NCBI GenBank assembly: GCA_907163375.1
Contig: CAJQUW010009247.1
Span: forward strand, 62,001-126,000
Reading direction: 5' to 3'
Source of the DNA: Prostheceraeus crozeri
Lineage: Eukaryota; Platyhelminthes; Polycladida; Euryleptidae
Length of the DNA: 64,000 nucleotides
In this document: positions 23,201 to 35,200 of the stretch, one piece after another
How positions within the stretch are numbered: the first letter of the stretch is position 1
Layout of the letters: each line of letters opens with the position of its first letter
Position numbers and translations under genes: made by a program
Notes under the pieces: model-generated
Seen by the model: only the letters and a program-made list of their open reading frames with translations
Database searches by the model: none
What the model was told of the DNA's origin: nothing

Positions 23201-26200
23201 AATCATTGCAAATCTCGTGCTGAAACAAAGCAATAAAGTCTGCGTTCCCAACTCGCACCGCTATTGTGTTCGTCATGCCAAACCATCGCCGCAGTCACGC
23301 CGAAAATAGAGCTGTTATTTGTATCATTTGTATGGAGAAGGCTAAGGACATTCGTCAATTGAACGACACCCACTTCGAACTCATCGAACGATTTTGTATA
23401 AATGGCTTTAACCGACATGACGAAAGGCTACCAACTGCAATTTGTGGAGCATGCCGTCTTTTGCTACAGAATTACAAGAATGGAAACTTTCAAAAGGAAA
23501 AAGTTGTGTTTGATTATTCAAAAATTGCATTGTCTTACAGCGGCACAAGATCATCGTCGAATCACGTGTGTGACTGTTTGATATATAAGACTGCCAGGCA
23601 TTTTCCACGACACAATTCTCATCCGTCGAACATGAATGGAATCAAGAATTTTGTGGGAAGACCCAGATGTGACTCCTCTAATTCCTCGATTGTACGAAAG
23701 TGCTTGAAATTGTGTTCTGCCTGTTTATCTATTCTTTCTCGAGGAAAGCCTCATTCATGCAATCAGTTATCGCGATTGGAAAATTTAAGCTCACTGGCTT
23801 CTTCGTCCAAACAAGAGGAACAATTTGCTTCAAAAGTGATATTACAAAAGATCGATTCATCGCCTGAATCAAAGGAGAACGCAATAAAATTGGCACGAGT
23901 TGGAGGTGGACATCCAGTCACTCTCGCCGTCTCGCCCTCGATTGATTCAGGCAAGGAGCTTGGAACCACGCACTTGAAGAGGATCCGTGTGGACCTTAAC
24001 CTCAGTGATAGAAGTACACTTAAACTGACCCAACATGTTCGGTCATCATCGGCGATTTCTATTCAAGGTGGTTTAAAACAGGAACTATATAAAAGCAACC
24101 ACGAACTGGATCAATTCTTTGAAATCAAATTGATTGACTTTGTCAGAATAGACAGAGATGTTGTGACGGAAAGAACACCACGTCACAGTATTGTCTGCGA
24201 AGATGTCGACGGTTTCATTACATATGTTACATCCAGGAGAGGTTACGATGAAGAAACCTTGATCAAATTGGGAATAGACGGCGGCGGCGGTTTTATTAAG
24301 GTGTGCTTGAGTATTTTCCAGCTCAATGATTCGTCACTCCACTGCTCAAGCTCATTCAAGGAATCTGGTGTCAAACGTCTCTTCATAATAGGAATTGCCC
24401 CAATGGTACAAGAAAATTACGCTAATATTCGAAAACTGTGGATTTCCATGAACCTTCATATGCTACAATCGGAATTCTTTATCGCTTCAGATCTGAAGTT
24501 ATGTAATATTCTCATTGGCATCATGCCGCACGGATCATCCTATCCTTGTTGTTGGTGCACTGCTCCAAGCTCAAATTTACAATCTAAAGGATTACCTCGA
24601 ACATTCCAAACTCTAGAAATGGATTTCTGGGATTGGCACGGCGGTGGTGGACAGAAGATACGTGCCAAACTACATCACAATACCATACATCCCTCGATTG
24701 TTTCCCACGAAAACAAGAGCAAGAGAGTGATTGAGTTGATTCCGCCGCCAGAATTACACCTTCTAACGGGACCAGTGGGAACAATCTACAAGCCCATGTG
24801 TTCCGAGTGGCAAGACTCAGCCAAATGGCTGCGGCTTTGCAATGTTCAGCAAGAGCATTTACACGGAGGAAGTTTTACTGGATATTCCTCTAGGCTTTTA
24901 TTAAACAAAATTGATTTGTTGCAATCTATTGCCCCTTTGAAAGTTGTGAAATATGTCACAGCTTTTCGAGCGTTCAACAAGGTAAGCTGATCTATTGAAT
25001 GTTAACATAAGCTTACATGTAAAAATCACGATATTATATACTGCACTTAACGCATGTTTGTTTCATAGATCGTGTGTGAGTTGTGTCCCATTGCATACAG
25101 ACTTCGTAGTGAATAAATATATACTATAAACAGCATATTCTACAAGTGCTATGTAGCTTGAACTTATATTTCATGTTGTTGTGGCTTGTTACGGGGATAA
25201 GCTGGATCCGTCCTACAAGGATCACATCGAACAGTTCAAGATAGCTTTCAGTGATCTAGGCATCAATATCACGTCTAAGATTCATGCCGTTATACATCAT
25301 ATTCCTGAATTTTGTGAAATGAAACAGCGGGGTCTGGGACCGTGGAGCGAGCAATCTTCCGAAGCCGCCCATCATGATTTCACATAGACATGGAACCGCT
25401 ATAAAGTGAAATCTTATGATCATCCCGAATTCCCGTCTCGAATTCTTCGAGCGATCTCTACATATAATGGTTCTCATCTATAGAACAAGTTTGTTTTCTT
25501 ATGAAGAAAGTGAATGACAAATTGAATTTGAAGTGTGTCAAACAGCAGATATTTCGTAAATGAAATAGCAATTTACGAATACTTCTTCTATTTTTTATCC
25601 ACTCTGGAACACCCTGTAGAAGTACCGAAATGTCTTTAAATGGACAATCAGATGGTCTTAGAAATTTAGAAAAAATATAGAGATCCATTCTTATTTGATT
25701 TAGGTGCATGAAAGCCGAATAATACAAGGATAGCCAAATATCAATTTTCGATTATTTATTTTTCTATTTTTCATAATGGAACACCCTGTACATGAGGTAA
25801 TATGGCTTTCAATACTAAACAGATGATCTCAAAAAATCAAGAATAATATAGGGAGTCATTTTTTGCTAGATTTGGGTGCATGAATGTATCAATTAGAGAC
25901 TGAAAAACTATCATTACTTAACAATTTTAAGTATTTGGCCGCCATTTTGAAAAAAAGTGGTCCCATTTGCAAAGACGCCTGTAAAAGATTTTTGGATTTT
26001 GATTTTCAGATACAGTTGGCATATAGGTATTCAGAAAAAGAGAAATCGCGAGTGGAGAATTTTTTTGGCAATATCGATTTTTGACGCACCGTGACACATT
26101 GGGGATCTAATAAATGCTGAGTTAACACTCTACCTAAATATACTTACTCCATAGTTGGGTTCGATTAATGATCCATTAAAAAATGGGAATTTACATATAC

Positions 26201-29200
26201 TCCGATCATGACAGCCTTGAGAGGTTAATTTTTTCAATTAACTTTGAAAGATGTAAATCAGTCCACATCACAATTCAGATTCAAGAAATGAAACATCGAA
26301 TTTAGTGTACCCCACAAGGGTACATATTTCCAACACTAAAATTGTGTATATAAACATGATGTTCAAGATTGATAATTCTAGGATCAAACAGAATTGGAGT
26401 TACACAGTGTTATTCATAAATTCCCAAATGAGTACTAAAAAGAAAAATGAACCTGAGTACCAACTACGACTAAGAATTCAGTCCCAGATTCTAGTACTCT
26501 TTGAGATCGAAATATCAGTACTCATTTTAGAACTCTTTGGGTTCCAAGCATATTATTAAATTCATACTCATTTAATGAGTTACATAGGAATATCACCTCC
26601 ACTATGTCGAAAAATGTAATTTGACATACCTGTCTAACCCGCTATATCACATACGCACATCCATCGAAGAACTGCCTTGGCAGTGAAACACAAATATATT
26701 TGGATCAATAGAATATGCGCAGAACTCAAAGGGCAGTCGTTGAAGTGAGTAAACGTTGGAAGGACTCAAAGCACTGTCATAGAACAAGTTAGCACAAGAG
26801 CGATACAGTGTAGAAGGCGCTGGCAGTGTGAAGTGATGTTATGACAATGCTGTGACGCACTCAATCGATGCATTACTATTCTCCTACCTACCACCATTCA
26901 CGATGGAGCACGATCATAATATTCATCATCCACCCTGAAGTAATGACTCATGTGCTGACTGACTCATTTCTTCAATTATCGACAATTGAATCTTCAACTC
27001 AGATAGCCTTCGCTAGGTCAGTCTGAATTTCATGTTTGTATGTCCTTCCCTTTAAGGAGCAATTGCTTATTGATATTTCATCATATTAGTGCTCAACACA
27101 CACTTTAGTTCAATTATTTTAATACTCTTTCATTTGGAACTCAGATTGGAACTTAAACGGAACTTCATGATTTACACTGTATTGTGTTTTCTTTAAAAAT
27201 TAGTGGCAATCTGTATGCTTTCTGAAGAGTCTTAGCGATGGATTTTAGAATCGCTGGTTCTCATAATGTTATCACAATCTTTAATTTACTTTTTCGGAAG
27301 TCGAAGAAGATGTAAGAAGGAAGAAGATGAAGCATGTGTGATATATATATATATATATATATATGATACAGCTTTCATCGATTGATTCATTCTTACCGCC
27401 TCTTCCAATGTCCCAGTTACGATTCAGATCAACACCGTAGCAACCTCCATTTCCGTTCCGTCGACGATTTTTACGCCACAATCGAGTTGACTGCAATGAA
27501 TGTTTAGGCCATTAATAATCTACAAGCATGAAAGAGCGATGATAAGAGAAGTATCGCAAAGAAATAGGGATCCTAAAAGTCCGTGTTAAGGTATCCAGCT
27601 TCCCTAGAATTACTTTTCCCGTCAAAAAGTTGGAAACGGAGGCTCCAACTTAATAAAGTTTATCTCCCTCTACCACGATAGTGGATCAAAGATTTGGCCA
27701 TACAATGTAAATCGCTCAATACCAATCAGTACCAATTTTTTTTGCCATATTTCTGTATTCTCTTGGTATATATTTGTATGCCTTTCGTATGTTATTTCAA
27801 ATGTGGTATGCATTACATACTAAAGCCATACCAGCACAATGTTAAAAGAAAGCATCAATCATGTCTAAATTATGTTGATTTAAGGCCTTTTGTCAATAAA
27901 GATCACACTAATGTTATTATTGTTTTGTAAGTAGTGAGATAATAACATTCAAGCGTCATACTTTCAATAATGAATTCGATTTTATTACACGTAAGTCTAA
28001 GGCATTTCATTAATAATCAATAAATATTTAGACACAAACAATTATGCATTATGTAATTTTGGAACTAAGCATATCATCAATCCGAAATAAAAACTCACTA
28101 TGATATATGAACGCAAAGATAGTTACGTTTGTGATATGCAAGTCAACATGGTTGCAGAAACGATATCGTTTATATGAATTGATGTTTATCAATTTGGTTC
28201 ATAAAGTAGAGCTAACTAAACGTCCTGTTAATGCTGCTAGACAAGTAGCAACGACGACGATGAAATTCACAATACATCTAACCTAGTTGAATATCACTCT
28301 ATCAATCAAACAGTATTCACGACTGGTATTGCTGAAAAAAATTATGTGACAGTAGTATGCAATACATATATTTTTTTGCCATGTGACTTAACCCTTTCGC
28401 TACGGTAAGAACTTGTGAATATCTCGATGACATGCTGTGCGTGTCATGCCATTTATTGTCATTGTAGCAGAGTATGATTTAAACTAATTTGTCAAGATAT
28501 CGATGACAAGCACAGCGTGTCATAAACTTCTTGGCTGAAAGTCCCGATGACATGCTCTGCGTGTCAAAAGATTAAATCAGTTTATGAAGAATTGTTTTAT
28601 AGCAGATATTATCTGAATTAATAAATTTACCTAATACTATTATTACCCAGATCTATAGACTCTGTGCATGTAAGTCATTCATATGTATTGATACGCATCG
28701 TAAGATATAATTCTGTTTTGGAATTTTAGAAATTAACCAACCCCAAAAGATAATGAAAAACGGAAAAATACTTCCATGAATAATATTAACATTGAATATT
28801 GAAAACGAGACACAAGACGATCTATAGTACCCTACTCATCATCGGTAACAACATGGAAATTTGTGAAACATGGTGCAGCACATAATCCGGGCATTGGAAG
28901 ACAGTCTCCTTTCTCCGGCCATTTCTGTAGCAAACTCGGCACCGTTTGTGTGGCCGCTCTTGACCAGGTCGTCCTGGAATTCGCTCCAAACGATGAAATG
29001 CAGTTGGAAGGGAAGTGATTGAATGAGAACGACGTCTGGAAAGTTGTCGGCCCTTTCCAGTCTTAAATATAAGATGGTTAATTGTTTTTAGGATAAAGTC
29101 AAGATAATTTTTTTCACCACCACATTTCCTATTATGGTTTTCTATTTATACACATAAAAAATTGCATTCCGAAGAATTTTTTCAGCTCATTAACTGTGAC

Positions 29201-32200
29201 TTGCTTGTTGCTTAGTAGATGGTTATCATCTGGTGATTCATCCACATCCTGCCAGATCCTATTGTTTGTTGAGTTCATGATTCCTGTGACAAGATTATCG
29301 TTGAGGAAAATGTCAAAGAAAAACATCATATTTTCATTAGGATAGTCGATATCTGGATGTATTTCAGCCGTGGCTACGAACTCAGGTACGTCACTACGGC
29401 GTCGATCAGTTCCGTCAGGTTTAACTATCGTCCAGTCGCTCGAAGACAAATTTCGCTCATCAGAATCGTCGTCGGAATCAGTTCCACGTAGTAAAGGAAT
29501 GTCTTCCTCAACTTCTATGTCATCCTCACTATTTGAATACTGTAAATTTGCGTCGTCATGACCAATTTCATCAAGGGCATTAATCAATGCCGCTCTTCGC
29601 GGACGGCGACGTGTACCGAAGCAGTTCATTATGCTTGTATATCTCCATAAGTGAAGTCAACACACGTATTCAAATATATGCTAGGATAGCGCATACACCA
29701 AAGTCAACGCTGTGTAGTGAAATCAAATATTAGGCTCAGCTTTCTATGCAGATCAATGATTATAAATCACTGAATGAATTTGAAAATTTTCAAGACTGAA
29801 AAGTTCTCTATCACTGCATGCCATAGACATTAACAATGCTGCATGCTAAGCATCTCTATGCTGGATGCTAAGTCTATCATAGAAGTGGATAATAGAACAC
29901 TAGAATGGAAGTTTGATATCTTACCTATGTACAATGATGGCACATGGACAAATCTATGATTTGTACATGTAGATCAGATTCGATCTAAAACATTATATCA
30001 TAGTCAAACCATTTTCCAAGTTGGTTGTGGAAGTTGTTGACACCTAATTACAGGATTTTCATGAAGAGAATTACAAGTGAGATGGCGGCATTGTTTCATG
30101 TGAAATAGCCTACTATTCCATGGATTAATATAGTGTGTCTATTTGTAGCAGTCACTGACAACAATTTTCCAATGTTTCAATATTGGAATGCGAATTAAAA
30201 ATTGGTTCACAAAGTCATAATTGAAAGTGGTCGGTGTGCTGTTTGTAAGAACATCTGAAGAATTCACAGATCGAAAGTCTAATATTGGATAATTTATTCT
30301 TCAAGCGGCTAAGAAACCTGGCGCTTCTCTGGAATAAAAACATTGAAAGTTTCTTTACCGATAATCATTTCTCAAATAAATGAAATGTCGCTGAAACTTT
30401 TCAATTAATCATTGAATGACACATGTGATATTTTGGAAGCTGATATTCGAATGCATGTAGAGATTTTGAAAATTATTCAAATTTAGTGAACAGGGGAACC
30501 CTGTAAAGTAAAATGAATACTCTAAGATTTCATGGCCTCTGATTTCAAGCTGGAGTTATGCATGTTCTGTAAATCGACATTACAGGTTGCATAAGAGTCT
30601 GATTATGCCATTGATAGATTATCGGAGCGATATTTCAAAATGATGAACGCACAGAACGTTCTAAAGGGACTTCCTTCTTTGTCATCCTGTCGGCACAGCA
30701 TTTTGTAAATTCACTTATGCTTTTGAGTACATGGTCTTTGGACAAGGAGCAACAATCCAGATCAAGAATTGGACTGATAAATATAAATGCCAATCAAAAA
30801 ACATGGAAGCCAGATCGCACAATTTGCATTTTGCCCCAACTAAGTTCCCCCGGCGTGTGCCATAATTTTCATGCAATTTCCATTCTAGGACTTTCTATGG
30901 TATTGTTAATTTCTATGAAGCCTATGGAGCCAACATCATCTCAATAAATGAAGATATAGGAGAAATCTTTAGATTAAAAGTTAAGCTAAATGACGATTGC
31001 ATTGGATTCTAAATTTCATTTGAGTTTATAGTTTTTGATGCAAATATCATTCTATTTTGTGAACATTGTACTTCTTATTTAGAATCAGTAACAATCAAAC
31101 ATAGCCTATGTGTAATTTGGTTATTAGTTATTACGGTTACAAAGAATTGTAGCTATACGGAATGTATGAACAACTGTTATTTGCAATGAGCTAATTATCT
31201 TTCCAATACCGTGAATTAAGCAAACTTAATAACTTAAAAAGATTGTTAGTCTAACTAAATTTTTCATGACATCCTCAGCGTGTCATTGTTTATCAAGTAA
31301 AGCCTCTTTCAATTATTTGATACTCGCAACTATGACGTATGACACGCTCAGCGTGTCATTAGTAGCGAAAGGGTTAAAGCTCTTTATACCAGATGCATAC
31401 CAGGGGCATACGGATGAGGATAAATTTGCATCGGGTCTCGTATATAAACATACCAACAACTCGTATTTCAGTGTGAAACAGCCAATCACAGATAGAATAG
31501 TTCGCATCGCTACATACCAATCACATGCGAAAGTAAGTGAGATGTCGCATGAAAAACATACCAGATCTCTGTAAGCATACGAGAATCTCGTATCAGATGT
31601 TAGTTTCAAATTGTATGTGATTTTGGTTATATGTTTGTATGTAATTTTCGTATCCAGCGATTTACAGTGTACAATTAAATGTAGTCTCCGCACACCTCAC
31701 TTCAACTCTTATTTCGCAGAAAAAAGACACAGAAAATTATATATGCATTAGTGTATTGTTTAGTGCCTCGAAAATCTTCCATCAACGCAATGATCAAATA
31801 TAATCAATGATTGCAAATTATGATTTGTATTGTGTACACTGTGGACACAATTATTAAAGGCAATCAATGTTCATCAAAATTAACAGCTAAAAATACTTTT
31901 TGCTTTTGAAACATTGGAAGATGGTGAACGTTTCCGTGATTAACTGATTTTAACTGTGACCTATGAGGGTAATTACACATGTAAATTATAATCCATGTTC
32001 ATTATGATAGCATTTGAAAGCGTGTGAGAAACTTAACCGTATCTCGAGTCACATTCTGTCCAAACCATGCCTTGAAGCACCGGAAAACCTCGGACGATGG
32101 AGGGGCTGTGACCCATCATCATTCTTAACTTCTATAGCATGGCTCGAAATGTATGAAGTCAAAGTCAATGAAATCAATGATTAATATGTAATTAGGGTTG

Positions 32201-35200
32201 GCCGGTAAGAACCGGCAAAAACCTGGTAAAAACCACCAGTTTTTGTCACCATTTTTCGGCTAAAACTGGCAAAAACTGGCAAAAACTATTTTTCCAGCAT
32301 TACTACTTAAGTTTTTTGGATATACATACAGCATAAGGGATCGTCACTCCTCACTTTATTGATGAACGCTAGTCGCAATAAGTTCACTACTTTTTCATCA
32401 TTCGATAAACATTTAGGCCTGTATTTCCACAATTCAAACCTATCAATATCGCATTTCAATCAAGAATATGTTCCAAGCAGTGGCGAATGCTCCGGGCATG
32501 CTAGGCATGCGAGGCACAATGCTCACAATTTGTGGCTTTAGAAGCACTTTTAACGCTGAGTTACAATTAATGCGATTCATGATCAGACTGTAGCAAATCT
32601 GCTGCCGCTTGCACTGTAGAAATCTGTTGCTGAAAATAGAATCGCATCGTTCCCTGTAACACTTGCATCGCTGCCGAAGGCATCTTCCCGGCATGCGCTC
32701 ATCGAGAGAGCTGACTAGGAGCTGACATGATCTGAATGTGGATCAATGCCATCAACGCACTTTGCCTGACATAAGTAATGAATTCCCTCGCACACGAGAG
32801 CTGATGACCAATCACAAGACGCCATTGTAGACATTGTAGCTCCAACTTGATCGCATGGCCTGCTTAGAAACCGAGTGATGACATGTCTCGCGCGCACGCT
32901 TTCGCTCTTCAGAGGGTGTGAGAAATAAACATTTACTGCCATTCTTCGTCGCTTAATTAAGTTTGTGTGAACAGTTACTAGTGTACTTCGACTCCCAAAA
33001 CTAAAATGGCTGAAGATCAAATCGCGTCCTTGATTCAGACTCCGTTTAGTAGGAGAGATATAGCCGAGAAAAATGACATCATTTCGAATGGAAGACCGAA
33101 GCCGGAACTACCAAACCTCATGCTCATTCACAGGGACAAAAATAAAGAATTTGTAAGGCATTTTCATTCTTCCCAATATGATAATACATTTTGGTTGACT
33201 GGTTCGAGTGAGCTGAACAAATTATTTTGTTGGCCATGCCTGTTGTTTTCAGGCGACCACAACACATTGTCTAAAACTGGGTTTGACAATCTCAATACGC
33301 TATCCATTTCTCTAACACGCCATGAAAAATCACTTAATCACATCAAGTACTTTCTTCAATTAAACAGCTTCGGGAAAAACTATAGAATCGATCACCAACT
33401 TGATCAACAGAGGCGTATCAATGACATGATGCATAATGAAGTTAAAAAAAAATCGCGAAATATTGACCCGCCTTATTGATGTCGTCTGCTCTATCGCCAA
33501 GCGTGAGCTTCCTTTCCGAGGCCATGATGAAGCAAAAACTTCGGCCAATAAGGGTAATTATTTAGAGACTCTCGATTTGATAAGTCATTACGATGCAACA
33601 TTAGCAACCCACTTGAACGAGTCAACCATTTTTAGAGGGACTTCGTCGGCTATTCAGAATGATTTGATCGAGGCGATCAGTTCGTTATTTACTGATCACA
33701 TCAAACAAGATTTAAAAAACTCAGAATTTGTGTATCTCATTCTAGATGAAACATCCGATATTGGTGACTAACATGATGAAAATAATCAAGTATGGGGCAT
33801 TTAAATGTAAGTATCACAGGGTCTATGGTTTATGTTATGCATGTTGGTTTATGTGCCTGCATATTTAGACGGCGCATGCCTATTGTGTGAACGCAGGATT
33901 CGCCACTGGTTCCAAGTATAGGTGTAAAAATATTAATTATTATAAGAAATATTGTTATAAAGCTGCTGTGCATTATTCTTCTAAGTGTGCACGCATTTTG
34001 TTGCTTTACGAATTTCATTCATTGTAAGATGCAACATACAGACGTCCATGCTGGAAGGAAATCACTTGGCTCTATAGATTTTACAGTATATGGTTCTATG
34101 TCCCGCATACTATGGCAAATTATTTTTGTAGAAAATACTGATTATCATAGTATCTATCCATTTTTAATTGAACAACTTGGTAAAATTTGCTACAAATATC
34201 ATTGAACATTTTACGAGGACTTTCTCTAGAGACAGTCCGAAGACATTCTGTGACACAAAAATAGCAAAATATCAAAATATAAAACTATGAAAAGTTCTCA
34301 CTGATAGGGATTTCACTTTTTGAAATTGTAATTTATTGTGAGCAATTGCTGCAATTTGTGAACGTGACATGAGTTGGCAAAAAATAAGAGTAAGTAGCAA
34401 CTGCTTCGGTAATGCTGATCCAAAAGTCCCATTCAGCCACAATTCGTTTTCTTTCTCGTTGGTTATCACAACCGCTTTTTTCTTTGGTTGAACCAACCCT
34501 TCATCAGCGGCTTGTTTCATTTGGGAATCAAGTGATTTTCTTGACAGTCTAAATTCGTAGTCTTTGAAAATTGATATATTTCTATCCAAGGTATTCTTAA
34601 AGAAATATTGCATTCCAGTACAGAGACCTTTTTGAGTCTGAGGTGGATATCGCTGTCTATTTTCTTTCCTAACATCGCACCAGAAATATCGAAGGATCTA
34701 ACTCCTCGGTGGTGAACTCTTCTACTTTTTTCAGGACTTTTGGTATATCATCGTTCATCCTTAGTCTTCAATCTGCCAACCAAGTTTGAAAAACATTCAT
34801 CGTCCATTTTGATTTGTTGATCGTGTTTATAGGAGTGGCATTTGAAATGTACTTTTCTAGTTGATCAGGCGTTGTGGATGCAGATCTTCCGTTAGATGTA
34901 AACGCTTCCATTTCTTAATTGAATGTGAAGTATATCTAAGTGCAGCATTAATGTTGTCAAATGATTTGAATTTTAAAATATCCAACTTCGTTCTAAAGTA
35001 CATGACATGGAAATCCACTCTTAATTAACACCTGTGACAGGGAACCCCAGTTATCTGCGCTACGCTTGGTGAAGCTAGGTTCGATAACTAGGGTTCCCTG
35101 CCTGTGATCATAGAAGTAGACTTTCTACGGTATTTCTAATTTCGATGCTTGTGATGGAAATCTTGACACCTACGAACTTCTATGACTTTCTTTCTCCATG

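Larger units (their letters stand above)
28392..31373 (-). mobile_element. piggyBac-type transposon, internally deleted
   Basis: Inverted ends CCCTTTCGCTAC flanked by TTAA (28388-28391, 31374-31377), the piggyBac hallmark. Subterminal near-palindromes (TGACACGCTCAGCGTGTCA type) occur three times near the left end (about 28430, 28510, 28550) and twice near the right (about 31266, 31341). It holds the two ends of a piggyBac transposase with the middle missing, and a hAT-type MITE inserted 5' of that gene. Confidence 0.9.
27703..31669. mobile_element. TA-flanked MITE rich in CATAC/GTATG words, split by piggyBac
   Basis: Ends CAATGTAAATCGCT (left) and the mirror CACTGTAAATCGCT (right), both next to TA (27701-27702, 31670-31671). 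Without the inserted piggyBac and its extra TTAA it would be about 980 bp. Both halves hold many CATAC/GTATG words. No coding capacity is seen. Confidence 0.7.

Noticed and set aside
31266-31693. Open frames at the right side of the piggyBac/MITE nest
   Set aside because: They read across the TTAA junction between two elements, so they cannot be an old gene.
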